A DNA stretch of 36,970 nucleotides from Pedobacter sp. V48 (GCF_000523515.1 NZ_AWRU01000034.1:400543-437512); one strand, 5' to 3'; counted from the stretch's first letter, positions 17,302 through 25,819 are shown. Notes: a model not told the origin generated them from the letters alone. Translations and numbers: made by a program.

Positions 17302-17775
17302 CTACAATTCAATCTGTCTTTTGATACTTTCTTCAAGAGAGATTAATGTTTCCGTGCGTTGTATGCCGGATACAGCCTGGATTTCTTCATTTAATACATG
17401 TCTTAGGTGGCTCGTATCGCGACAAATGATCTTAGCAAACATGCTATAAGCCCCGGTGGTGTAATGAAGCTCTACAACTTCTTTAATTTTACTTAATTGT
17501 TCTACAGCATCTTTATACTGAATTCCTTTTTCAAGATAGATACCAAGGAAGGCACAAATGTCGTAACCCGCCTTTTGCGGGTCAATGATCAGGTGTGATC
17601 CTTTGATGATACCCATTTCCTGAAGTTTTTTCATGCGGACATGTATTGTTCCACCAGAAACAATCAGATCTTTAGCGATTTCTGTGTATGGCTTCGTTGC
17701 ATCATGCATCAGTTGCTTCAAGATATCAATATCCAGGTTATCAATTTCTAAATTTTGGGTTTCTTTTTTAAGCAT
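17302..17775 (-). CDS. Lrp/AsnC family transcriptional regulator
   Basis: 157 aa with the standard layout. An N-terminal helix-turn-helix (LDIDILKQLMHDATKPYTEIAKDLIVSGGTIHVRMKKL region, residues about 15-50) is followed by a RAM/AsnC ligand-binding domain (AFLGIYLE, VVELHYTTGAYSMFAKI, VSGIQRTETLISLEE). The start at 17775 gives the usual MLKKETQNLEIDNLD opening; an upstream in-frame ATG at 17796 adds seven residues of little merit. Such proteins form dimers to octamers and respond to amino acids. Its targets are not evident here. It is divergent from the tRNA-like pair and could share the region between them. Confidence 0.93.
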   Translation of the reverse strand: MLKKETQNLEIDNLDIDILKQLMHDATKPYTEIAKDLIVSGGTIHVRMKKLQEMGIIKGSHLIIDPQKAGYDICAFLGIYLEKGIQYKDAVEQLSKIKEVVELHYTTGAYSMFAKIICRDTSHLRHVLNEEIQAVSGIQRTETLISLEESIKRQIEL

Positions 17776-17848
17776 CGTTTTGATATTTGGTAACAATATT
17801 CTAAGTTAATTAGAAATTTCGTAAAAATAAAATAAAATGTTTAAAATA

Positions 17849-17880
17849 TTTGCAACGTATATAGGTTGTTGTTACATTTG
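17849..17880 (+). promoter_or_regulatory. Consensus promoter for the tRNA-like pair
   Basis: TTTG (17849-17852), a 20-nt spacer, then TACATTTG (17873-17880), a full match to the Bacteroidota promoter. Transcription would start near 17885, about 43 nt before the first tRNA-like gene. A boxA-like GTTCTTTAAAA (17904-17914) lies in the leader, as often seen before stable RNA genes. Confidence 0.7.
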
Positions 17881-17927
17881 TATCAAGCAAGTAACAAAAA
17901 ATAGTTCTTTAAAACTTGTTTATACTC

Positions 17928-18035
17928 TGTAGGGTGGTGAAATTGGCAGACGCACCTCCTTGTCTCGGTGGTGGAGAATTTGGAAAACCCGTAAGGGCTA
18001 ACCACTCCTTGAAGGTTCGACTCCTTCCCCTACAG
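17928..18035 (+). tRNA. Atypical tRNA-like gene 1, GUC anticodon, 39-nt variable region
   Basis: A cloverleaf can be drawn fully. The acceptor is TGTAGGG/CCCTACA, the D arm GTG-AAATTGGCAGA-CGC is of leucine type, and the T arm GAAGG-TTCGACT-CCTTC is perfect. The anticodon stem CCTCC/GGTGG has a central U-U mismatch, and the loop TTGTCTC puts GUC at 17962-17964. Position 37 is U, where tRNAs nearly always have a purine. The variable region (17972-18010) folds as GGAG/CTCC, then TGG/CCA, then CCC-GTAA-GGG. G2-C71, G10, G34-U35-C36, C38 and G73 all agree with known E. coli AspRS identity elements, yet normal tRNA-Asp has a short variable loop. CCA is not encoded. It could be a special tRNA or a tRNA mimic. 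Confidence 0.6.
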
Positions 18036-18038
18036 CTA

Positions 18039-18073
18039 TTAAGTAGTTAAATCAACCTAAATCTACTACTTAA
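18039..18073 (+). repeat. Spacer hairpin between the two tRNA-like genes
   Basis: TTAAGTAGT (18039-18047) and ACTACTTAA (18065-18073) form a perfect 9-bp stem with a 17-nt loop in the 57-nt spacer. There is no T tract, so an RNA-processing signal is more likely than termination. Confidence 0.5.
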
Positions 18074-18092
18074 GAATTAGTACTTTATATAA

Positions 18093-18234
18093 TGTTGGGT
18101 GGTGAAATTGGCAGACACGCCTTCTTGTCTCGGTGGTGGGGATAAATGGATAAACGCAGTTTATGGGTTGACCACAAATTAATTTTTGAACTGTAGCTAA
18201 CTACCCCTTGAAGGTTCGACTCCTTCCCCAACAG
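18093..18234 (+). tRNA. Atypical tRNA-like gene 2, GUC anticodon, 73-nt variable region
   Basis: A diverged copy of the gene just upstream. The acceptor is TGTTGGG/CCCAACA, the D arm GTG-AAATTGGCAGA-CAC, the anticodon stem CCTTC/GGTGG with the same U-U mismatch, and the loop TTGTCTC is identical with GUC at 18127-18129. The T arm is identical. Relative to copy 1, acceptor pair 4-69 changes from A-U to U-A, and the variable-arm base stem from GGAG/CTCC to GGGG/CCCC, both compensatory. The variable region (18137-18209) is 73 nt, far beyond the usual limit of about 24, and holds a hairpin ATAAAC-GCA-GTTTAT. The CCA end is encoded at 18235-18237, unlike copy 1. Conserved core plus free variable arm points to function rather than decay. 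Confidence 0.6.
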
Positions 18235-18270
18235 CCAGTTTTTTTATGAATAATAAGTTAGTTAAAAAAC

Positions 18271-18302
18271 GAGTGACCCCGGATAGGGCCACTCTTTTTT
18301 TG
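18271..18302 (+). terminator. Terminator of the tRNA-like pair
   Basis: GAGTG-A-CCC pairs with GGG-C-CACTC around CGGATA, with one A-C mismatch, followed by a run of seven T. Confidence 0.8.
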
Positions 18303-18328
18303 TTATTACCTTATCCGAAATCCGAAAC

Positions 18329-18367
18329 AAAAAAGGTGTGATTCAGATTATGAATCACACCCTTTTT
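18329..18367 (-). terminator. Terminator of the TonB-dependent receptor gene
   Basis: GGTGTGATTCA and TGAATCACACC form a perfect 11-bp stem with loop GATTA. A and T runs flank both sides, so it should work on the minus strand for the receptor and may also work on the plus strand. Confidence 0.85.
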
Positions 18368-18385
18368 GTTTTTGAGACCGAAAGT

Positions 18386-21300
18386 TTAGAAACCGTAGCG
18401 GATACCGATCTGACCCTGGTAAGGATTTCCAGATGGATTGGCAATGCCAGAATTGTTTACGTTATAAACAAACTGATTGGTTGTGTTGTTGAAGGAATTG
18501 ACTGAATATAGTGCCTGGTTACCCATCGATTCGTTGACACCCCATTTCTTATTCAAGAGATTGGCTACGTTGAAAAGGTCTCCTGAAATTTCAATGCTGT
18601 GGGTTTTGTAAACCTTAAATTTCTTGCTGATCCTAAGGTCAAAAATACCATAGAATCCATTGATGCCACCATTTCGTTCAGCGATCTGACCACTGTACTT
18701 GTTGATGTAGTCTTTAAGGCTCTGACTTGTGTTGGGATTATCCATGATGGCCTTTAAACCAGTTTGAATGTTAGCTGGTACAGCTGTGTTGTTCCTGTCG
18801 AAAATAAAAGCAAGATCATTTGTTCCCGAAACAAAGTCTCCGTTAGTATTACCACCCGACAATAGAGAATAGCGTGTGCCACCAATGCCAGAATAACGAA
18901 TACCGACACTCACCCCATAGAAGGTAGGTAGCGTGCCATAGAATACAATTTTATGTCTGAAGTGGTTATCTGAATAACTCATCTTACTCAGGTCTCTTGG
19001 ATCATCTTTTACTGGCAGGGCTAGTGTAGCGGTATTCGCTACGTTCCCATTATAAGAAGTATTGTCTTTGGTATCGTTCAGGGTATAGCTGAAGGAGATT
19101 GTTCCGTCTTTAAAGTATTGATAAGTAGCATCCAGCACTGCTGCGAACTGGTTTACACGTCCTTTGCTGTTCATCTCCAATACCCGGCCGATCTTCTGAC
19201 TAATACGTCCCAGCTGCCAATCCGGAGCAGCATTGGCAATGCTTGCGGCCGGAACGTACACACCGCGGCCGCCTTCATTTTCCAATCTAAAGAAGGGATT
19301 TACTGCCATATTGCGATCAACATACACGTAATTGTTGCGCCCTAACGTAGCAAAACCAGTTATAGTAACTTTAAATTTCTCATTAATAAAATGAGAGTAA
19401 GAAGCATTTGCTTTGTAAACTACAGGCACGCGGGCATCACTTGCGTTGGTGTTGATCGTGAGGAGTTTGTTAACACCTGGGATGTCAAACAATTCCAGTC
19501 CGGGTGCATTCTGAGGGTTATTGCGGTAATCTATGAAATTTGGTATCGGTACATTAGGTGCTCTCACATCAACTGAGGCAATGCGCGTTCCGTCAAATAC
19601 CCGGTTGTTGATCGTCATGTAATTATTGATGTCTGATCCGAAGATACCAGCACCAAGCCTGATGAAATCCCTGTGCTCCTCATTTACATCCCATGTGAAC
19701 TGCAGCCTTGGCTGGATCTGGAAAGTTGACAGCGAGTTGTCTGTGCGCAAACCGAGCTCATCCAGAACCAACTGATTCAGAGGTGCGGCAGGATAGAAAC
19801 TGTAATCGGCACGAATACCCGCAGTCATCTCCAGACCGGTTGCAAGCTTAGTTTGCATTTGTCCATAAAGGGCAGTATTGAAGATCCCCTGAGTTACACT
19901 TGGGTCTGCCACTAAAGGCACTTCCCTTGTATATCTGTATGGTTTAAGGTCATTGAAATTCTGTAAGGCAGTTCTGTTGTTTGCCGGATTGACAAGATCT
20001 GCAGTATTTCTAAACCAAAACCTACCGTTCAGCTCGCTTCCGTAAATAGAATGTGCACGGGTATACATCAGGTCTGCACCAAAAGTATATTTAATTTTGT
20101 CTGTGTTGTAATAAAGGTTATTTACAATCTGGAATACGTTATTAGTAAAGCCTTCCTGTGCAAAACGGTGACCTCCTATCTGAATATTTGTTGCTGCATT
20201 GGATCCATTAATACTTGAAATTACGTTTTCTACAACGGCTCTTGGAATGTTTGCGGCAGGCAACTGATCACCGGGACTGCTTAATTGGTAGGTGTACAAA
20301 TGCTGTACCTTTAGCTCATTGGTTAGTTTCGAATTGATGGATGAACGTAAAGTAGCCAGTAAGCTGTTATCTACGTTTTTGTCATTTCCATAGGATTCGT
20401 ACAAATTGATCGGGCTATTGTCTTCCAGACCCTGCTTGTTGCGGTCATTGGTGTAGTTGTCTCTGATTGTCAACAGGTTTTTCTCGTTGATTTGCCAATC
20501 GATTCTTGCAAAACCGGCATCTGAGCCGCGTAGCTTATCAAATTCTCCAGTCTGGCGTCCCTTTACCCCATATTTATCCTGGGCTATGTCCACAAACTCT
20601 TTTAGCGTGGCAGGAGTAATCCTCAGTCGAGTAATATCGGCGTCGGTTTCCAGATTGGCAATCATCAAAGGCCTTGCATCACGCTGATGGTCCCATGCAG
20701 CAAAGAAATGCAGTTTATCTTTAATGATCGGACCGCCTAATGAAAATCCATATTGATAGGTGGAGAAATCAGATTGGCGTTTGTTGCCATTGATGGCATA
20801 AGGACTTGCCAGCCAGTCTGCCCGGCCGTAGGTAAATGCCCCTCCACTAAAAGTATTCGTACCCGATTTGGTTACTGCGCTAATGGTACCACCGCCACTT
20901 CTGCCAAAGGTTACATCATACTGGTTTGTTACCACCTGAAATTCACGGACCGCTTCCATAGATAAAGAATAAGGTGCGCCACTTCGGCTGGTGGTGGAAC
21001 CCGCTGAAGTGGGGTTCTTGGCCGTCATGCCATCAATCGTATAATTAGTAGAAGAGCCCAGTTGGCCAGATATTGTGCCGCCACGGCTTAGCGGAGACAA
21101 GTCCATAAGATTGGTGAAATTCCGGCCGTTTACGGGAAGTTTCTCAATGTCTCTGGCTGTAATGGTGGTTGCAGCACCCAGGTTTTCAGTTTTGTTTTTA
21201 AGTCCTGATCCTACAATTTCTACTACAGCAAGGTTTTCTACTGCATCCTGCATGGTAATATTGATTTTCAGGGCGTCTCCCTGGTTTAACGAGTAGCCGG

Positions 21301-21583
21301 TTATTTTTTGATCACCAAAACCAACGTAAGTTGCAGTAATGGTGTAGGGCTTTCCAAGGGGAAGTTCTTTAAAGGTATATACGCCATTGCTGTTCGTTGT
21401 GGTGGTGGTACTAAAACCGGTTGATTCATTACGAACCCTGACAGATACACCTGGAACAGGTTTTTTTTGAGTATCAGTAACGGTTCCTGATATTGAAGTC
21501 TGTGTTGTTTGTGCCAGGAGTTTATTTTGGGCAAAACAACAGAATAGAAGCAGGAGAGCTGTACATAGTAAATTTTTCATCAT
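18386..21583 (-). CDS. Oar-type TonB-dependent receptor
   Basis: 1065 aa. A signal peptide (residues 1-24, ending LLAQ) is followed by a carboxypeptidase-regulatory-like beta-sandwich (ISGTVTDTQKKPVPGVSVRV through ITMQDA). The plug then contains LPVNGRNFTNLMDLSPL and YTIDGMTA, and a large barrel ends in GQIGIRYGF with a terminal Phe. This is the layout of the Oar family described in Myxococcus: single receptors without a SusD partner, indeed absent here. It takes up an unknown substrate or exports/recognises a surface factor, driven by TonB. A second in-frame ATG at 21580 is an equal start candidate. It is separated from the amidohydrolase genes by a terminator. Confidence 0.93.
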   Translation of the reverse strand: MMKNLLCTALLLLFCCFAQNKLLAQTTQTSISGTVTDTQKKPVPGVSVRVRNESTGFSTTTTTNSNGVYTFKELPLGKPYTITATYVGFGDQKITGYSLNQGDALKINITMQDAVENLAVVEIVGSGLKNKTENLGAATTITARDIEKLPVNGRNFTNLMDLSPLSRGGTISGQLGSSTNYTIDGMTAKNPTSAGSTTSRSGAPYSLSMEAVREFQVVTNQYDVTFGRSGGGTISAVTKSGTNTFSGGAFTYGRADWLASPYAINGNKRQSDFSTYQYGFSLGGPIIKDKLHFFAAWDHQRDARPLMIANLETDADITRLRITPATLKEFVDIAQDKYGVKGRQTGEFDKLRGSDAGFARIDWQINEKNLLTIRDNYTNDRNKQGLEDNSPINLYESYGNDKNVDNSLLATLRSSINSKLTNELKVQHLYTYQLSSPGDQLPAANIPRAVVENVISSINGSNAATNIQIGGHRFAQEGFTNNVFQIVNNLYYNTDKIKYTFGADLMYTRAHSIYGSELNGRFWFRNTADLVNPANNRTALQNFNDLKPYRYTREVPLVADPSVTQGIFNTALYGQMQTKLATGLEMTAGIRADYSFYPAAPLNQLVLDELGLRTDNSLSTFQIQPRLQFTWDVNEEHRDFIRLGAGIFGSDINNYMTINNRVFDGTRIASVDVRAPNVPIPNFIDYRNNPQNAPGLELFDIPGVNKLLTINTNASDARVPVVYKANASYSHFINEKFKVTITGFATLGRNNYVYVDRNMAVNPFFRLENEGGRGVYVPAASIANAAPDWQLGRISQKIGRVLEMNSKGRVNQFAAVLDATYQYFKDGTISFSYTLNDTKDNTSYNGNVANTATLALPVKDDPRDLSKMSYSDNHFRHKIVFYGTLPTFYGVSVGIRYSGIGGTRYSLLSGGNTNGDFVSGTNDLAFIFDRNNTAVPANIQTGLKAIMDNPNTSQSLKDYINKYSGQIAERNGGINGFYGIFDLRISKKFKVYKTHSIEISGDLFNVANLLNKKWGVNESMGNQALYSVNSFNNTTNQFVYNVNNSGIANPSGNPYQGQIGIRYGF

Positions 21584-21698
21584 CTGAGTTAATGGGGTGA
21601 TTTTTGATGACGAAATTAAGGTTGGAATATTAGCTCAGAAATAGATTTATATTAAGAAATTCTGCAAGGATTTGGATGTTAATGATGTTATGAAATAA

Positions 21699-21736
21699 AA
21701 CCAGGGTGTATCATGATTTGATGATACACCCTGGTT
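21699..21736 (-). terminator. Terminator of the amidohydrolase operon
   Basis: A perfect 16-bp stem (arms 21699-21714 and 21721-21736, loop GATTTG) followed on the minus strand by TTTTATTTC. Confidence 0.88.
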
Positions 21737-21792
21737 CTTGTGAATTTGTCGCCCTGAATTTATTTCAGGATCTCGGAATAACTATTCAAGCC

Positions 21793-23100
21793 CTACTTCT
21801 TCCCTGCATTGTATTTATCACTAAACTTTTTGTCCAGTTGCTTGTGGAGGTTATCCAGATTAATGTCTCTGCCTTGAATAAAGGCCTGCTCAACCTTATT
21901 GCTTTTCATATCAAGGGCGTCACCAGCGGAGATAAAAAACGTTGCATCCTTACCAATTTCCAAACTTCCGGCCGTTTTGTCTATTCCTAATACTTTTGCA
22001 GTATTTAAGGTAATGGTCTGCAAAGCTTTTTCTTTATCCAAACCCCAGGCAGCAATAGTACCGGCCATAAAAGGAAGATTCCTTAGCTGCCAGTAACTGT
22101 GCATGCCCATCACTACATCAAGTCCTGCATTGGCCAATATCCCCGCATTCTTATAAGGCATATTTACATCACTATCATCAGAATCGGGTAAGGTATGAGG
22201 CTCATTTACTATAATTGCAATGTTGTTTTCCTTTAAGAAACTGGTAATTAAATAAGCTTCATCGCCACCTACAATAACAGGGGTAATGCGATATTTTTTG
22301 GCAAACTTAACCGCTGCAATAATGTCTTTCTCGCCAGCTGCGGTAATAAATAACCGCTGACTGCCATCAAACAAATGTTTCATCGCTGCAAGTCTTGTAT
22401 TTGTTACTACAGGTTTATCTGTTTCGGCATAGGCCTTTGCCTCAGCAAAAAACTGATCAAGGGCGTTTATAAGGTTTTGCGTACGTTCTTTAAGCTCATC
22501 GGCAGAAACAACAGGTCTGTTACCAGTGTTTCTGAATTTCGGCGTTACCGGCCAGTTCAAATGCATGGCATCATCCTTTTTGATCACAGCATCTTCCCAA
22601 TTCCATGCATCGAGCTGTACTACTGATGAGCTGCCAGAGATTGTACCACCCTGTGGAGTTATCTGGGCCATTAACACACCGTTACTTCTTACGGTTGCAG
22701 GCACTTTAGAATCTGTATTGTAAGCCACCAAAGCTCTGATGTGCGGATTAAAATCGCCAATCTCGTTATAATCAAGCGTAGCTTTAACCGCGCTGATTTC
22801 AATTAAACCAAGATTGGTTGTTGGGGCAATAAAGCCGGGATAAATGTGCTTTTCGTTTGCATTGATTACTGTTGAGCCAGTCATGTCAATGCGGGCAACG
22901 GTTGCATCCCCAACGCCTGTAATTTTCCCTTTATCAAAAATGAGATAGCTGTTTTCAATCACCTTTCCATTGCCTACATGAAGTTTGGCCCCCATCACAA
23001 TGGTTTTTTTATCTTGCGGTTTTGCCGGCGAAATGTTTGCTTGTGCAAAGGAGCTAAGTCCAAATGCCGATATCAGTAGGGTTAAAATATACTTATTCAT
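21793..23100 (-). CDS. Amidohydrolase-family protein, probably non-catalytic
   Basis: 435 aa with a signal peptide (MNKYILTLLISAFGLSSFAQ). The fold is that of the imidazolonepropionase-like amidohydrolases: a small beta-sandwich (GAKLHVGNGKVIENSYLIFD), then HIYPGFI, a barrel, and the C-terminal LNTAKVLGIDKTAGSLEIGKDATF. The metal-binding HxH that normally follows PG-ID is absent; the site reads APTTNLG. It is therefore probably not a normal metal hydrolase. The ATG at 23100 overlaps the stop of the upstream gene by 8 nt, so the two are translationally coupled and their products may act as a pair. In-frame ATGs at 23106 and 23133 are less likely starts. Confidence 0.87.
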   Translation of the reverse strand: MNKYILTLLISAFGLSSFAQANISPAKPQDKKTIVMGAKLHVGNGKVIENSYLIFDKGKITGVGDATVARIDMTGSTVINANEKHIYPGFIAPTTNLGLIEISAVKATLDYNEIGDFNPHIRALVAYNTDSKVPATVRSNGVLMAQITPQGGTISGSSSVVQLDAWNWEDAVIKKDDAMHLNWPVTPKFRNTGNRPVVSADELKERTQNLINALDQFFAEAKAYAETDKPVVTNTRLAAMKHLFDGSQRLFITAAGEKDIIAAVKFAKKYRITPVIVGGDEAYLITSFLKENNIAIIVNEPHTLPDSDDSDVNMPYKNAGILANAGLDVVMGMHSYWQLRNLPFMAGTIAAWGLDKEKALQTITLNTAKVLGIDKTAGSLEIGKDATFFISAGDALDMKSNKVEQAFIQGRDINLDNLHKQLDKKFSDKYNAGKK

Positions 23101-25819
23101 GGTCATGAGTCCTTTCCATTTCATTAAGTTCAAAAGAATAATCTTCCATTGTTTCGCAATCGTACAGGTGCTTTTGTTCTGTCTTAGGGCGTTGCGTTTT
23201 GCTTCCCTTGTCTTTGCTGTCCTTCATTTTTTGAATTAACCGTGCCCGTTCCGATTGTTGTTCTTTTCTGATCTGGCTATCGCGATCTATATCCCAGTAA
23301 GCAATACCATCTACAAAAGTCTTCTCGGCCTTAGCATAAATAGATAGCGGGTTATCAGACCAAACTACCACATCAGCATCTTTCCCTGGCTTAAGGCTAC
23401 CCACCTTGTTATCTATGTGGAGCATTTTTGCAGGGTTTAGCGTTACAAATTTAAATGCATCCTCTTCAGGTACATTGCCGTATAGAACAGCTTTCCCTGC
23501 TTCTTGATTTAATCTGCGGGCCATTTCAGCATCATCAGAATTAAATGCAGTTGTTATGCCCACACTATGCATGATTTTTCCATTATAGGGAATTGCTTCG
23601 GCAACCTCCATTTTATAAGCCCACCAATCAGAAAATGTAGAAGCGTTGATCCCGCGGGCTTTCATTTTATCGGCTACTTTATATCCCTCAAGAATGTGCG
23701 TAAAAGTATTAATCTTAAAACCTAGGCTATCTGCAACATGCATGAGCATATTGATTTCGGACTGTACATAAGAGTGACAGGTAATGAAACGCTTATTATC
23801 CAGAATCTCTACTATGGCATCCAGCTCCAAGTCCCTGCGAACAGTATTGCCCTTTTTGGCCAGTTCTGATTTATATTCTTTTGCACGTGTAAATTCATCT
23901 ACAAACGTCTGTTCAACACCCATTCTGGTAACCGGGAATCGTGCTCCGGTGCCAAAGTTGCTCTGTTTTACATTCTCTCCAAGCGCAAATTTTATAAAGC
24001 CATCAGCTCCTGCAAATTTTAACTCTTCGGGTAACTTGCCCCATCTTAATTTAATCAATTGTGACTGACCACCGATAGGGTTTGCAGAGCCATGTAGAAT
24101 CTGTGAAGTAGTCACTCCTCCCGCTAACTGACGATAAATATTTACATCTTCAGAATTGATAATATCTGACACACGTACTTCCGAAGATACAGATTGTGCA
24201 CCTTCATTGATACCTCCGGTACCTGCAATATGGGAGTGTTCATCTACAATACCAGGGGTTACATGTTTACCAGTTGCGTCAATTACTTTTGCGTTTCCGG
24301 CATTTAGGTTTTTGCCTACAGCTTTGATCTTGCCGTTTTCTAAAAGGACATCGGCATTTTGTAAAATACCATCTTTTTCATTTGTCCATACCGTAGCATT
24401 CTTCAATAAAACACTTTCCTGTTTTAAAGGAGTTGCATTGCCAAAAGCGGTAAATGGAAAAATTAAAGAACCTACAGCCTCTTTTGTCTTTGGTTCATTG
24501 GATTTAGCAACCGCTTTGTTTGTCGTGTCTTTTAAAGCGTCATCTTTTTTAAACAGAATAAAACGTTTGCCCTGCACCCAATTCTCTTCAATTACATTTT
24601 CTTTTTTGAAGAGGCTGTCTGATGTAATGATAAAGTTGGCCAGTTTTCCTTTTTCAAGCGTACCTACTTTATCCGCTATTCCAATCATCGCGGCGGGGAT
24701 TTCGGTAAGTGATAAGAGCGCTTGTTTTGGCGTTAGCCCATTGTCAAGGGCGGTGCGTATGTTTGCCCATAAATCTTTTGGCGCTTCCAGACCCTGAGCA
24801 GTAAGTGAAAATTTAATTCCTGCTTTTTCCAACGCTGCGGGATTGGTGGGGGCCATTTCCCACGCTTTCATTTGCGCCAGCGTTATATTCCTGTTTTCAA
24901 CAGTATCCTCAACATCATAGGCTTTAATGAAATTAATAGGGATAATAAGACTTGCCCCGGTTGCTTTAACAGCCTCTATTCTTTGGTATTCATCACCATT
25001 AGATTTTATGATGTACTGCTTGCCAAATTCCTGTGCAATTTTGCTGGCCCTTAGTATATTTTGCCATCCCTCTACTTCAAAAATCTGAGGAATGTTTTGT
25101 TGTTTGTTAAACTCTTCTAAGGAGATATTGTATTCTTCTTTCTGTTTGCCATACCATTGCGCATCGTAATAAGTCTGACGCAGTAAGGCTATCGCACCCA
25201 TTAAAGAAGTTGGGTAATCATTTTGCGAAGATCCTTTGCTGAAAGAGTAGTTTGCTGCCGATTGTGGATTAAGTATGGTGCTGTTTTCTTTTTCATCACT
25301 TAGTGTTACTGCAAGAGATGTTCCGCGGGCAATACCATCTCTGTTAATTGCGTTTACCGTTCCAAAACCTGCTTTACGCAAATCATCAGCTTTCTTACTG
25401 TCCGCAGCAAAAAAGGTACTTGCTTTTGTTTCGGGTCTTATTGCCTCATTCCAGCCATAAGCACCTTTTTTTGTAGAAGTAAATATAGATTGACGCGGAC
25501 CGGAAACACGGTTGGCTTCAGGTAATCCGTATGAGGTAAAGGCATCAATAAGAGAAGGGTATATGAATTTTCCCTTTAAATCGATCACCACATATCCTTT
25601 AGGGATTGAGGTGGCAGTTCCTACAGATTGAATGGTTTGTCCTTTAATTAGTAATGTACCATTAGGGATAATTTGATTTGCACTAACTACAATATTCGCA
25701 TTGGTGAAAGCGTAAGTGCCTTGTCTGATGTCGTATGAGCCGTTAACCGGATAAGTTTGCTGGGCAAACAGGAGCGTAACAGAGAAAACCAGAGCCAGGC
25801 TAAGCAGAATTTTCTTCAT
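23093..25819 (-). CDS. Bimodular amidohydrolase (one active-site-complete module)
   Basis: 908 aa with a signal peptide ending LLFAQQ. It has two amidohydrolase modules. The first (about residues 30-420) ends LTEIPAAMIGIADKVGTLEKGKLANF but has FIYPSLIDAFTSYG where HxH should be. The second (about 465-850) is complete: His 528 and His 530 (DEHSHIAG), a candidate carboxylated Lys in GFIKFALGENVK, His in FITCHSY and FTHILEGYK, and Asp in FNSDDAEMA. It probably hydrolyses a cyclic amide or a peptide-like bond in the periplasm; the substrate is unknown. A charged tail rich in Lys, Arg, Glu and Gln follows. The next gene overlaps its stop by 8 nt. Confidence 0.9.
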   Translation of the reverse strand: MKKILLSLALVFSVTLLFAQQTYPVNGSYDIRQGTYAFTNANIVVSANQIIPNGTLLIKGQTIQSVGTATSIPKGYVVIDLKGKFIYPSLIDAFTSYGLPEANRVSGPRQSIFTSTKKGAYGWNEAIRPETKASTFFAADSKKADDLRKAGFGTVNAINRDGIARGTSLAVTLSDEKENSTILNPQSAANYSFSKGSSQNDYPTSLMGAIALLRQTYYDAQWYGKQKEEYNISLEEFNKQQNIPQIFEVEGWQNILRASKIAQEFGKQYIIKSNGDEYQRIEAVKATGASLIIPINFIKAYDVEDTVENRNITLAQMKAWEMAPTNPAALEKAGIKFSLTAQGLEAPKDLWANIRTALDNGLTPKQALLSLTEIPAAMIGIADKVGTLEKGKLANFIITSDSLFKKENVIEENWVQGKRFILFKKDDALKDTTNKAVAKSNEPKTKEAVGSLIFPFTAFGNATPLKQESVLLKNATVWTNEKDGILQNADVLLENGKIKAVGKNLNAGNAKVIDATGKHVTPGIVDEHSHIAGTGGINEGAQSVSSEVRVSDIINSEDVNIYRQLAGGVTTSQILHGSANPIGGQSQLIKLRWGKLPEELKFAGADGFIKFALGENVKQSNFGTGARFPVTRMGVEQTFVDEFTRAKEYKSELAKKGNTVRRDLELDAIVEILDNKRFITCHSYVQSEINMLMHVADSLGFKINTFTHILEGYKVADKMKARGINASTFSDWWAYKMEVAEAIPYNGKIMHSVGITTAFNSDDAEMARRLNQEAGKAVLYGNVPEEDAFKFVTLNPAKMLHIDNKVGSLKPGKDADVVVWSDNPLSIYAKAEKTFVDGIAYWDIDRDSQIRKEQQSERARLIQKMKDSKDKGSKTQRPKTEQKHLYDCETMEDYSFELNEMERTHDHE

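Noticed and set aside
17222..17449. A 75-aa plus-strand reading frame across the tex-lrp junction
   Set aside because: It runs through the terminator and then antisense to the Lrp gene; no promoter or family resemblance.
18121..18209. Copy 2 variable region as a group I intron
   Set aside because: 73 nt is far too short for a group I intron, and the insertion is not in the anticodon loop where such introns sit.
17928..18234. The tRNA-like pair as plain tRNA-Leu
   Set aside because: The D arm is leucine-like, but the anticodon position reads GUC, the discriminator is G rather than the A that bacterial LeuRS needs, and position 37 is U.
18386..21583. The TonB-dependent receptor as a SusC of a polysaccharide locus
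   Set aside because: No SusD follows, the plug is of the Oar type, and strong terminators isolate the gene on both sides.
23784..24797. Long plus-strand frames (94 and 213 aa) inside the bimodular amidohydrolase gene
   Set aside because: They are antisense to a well-supported gene with recognisable motifs and show no domain of their own.
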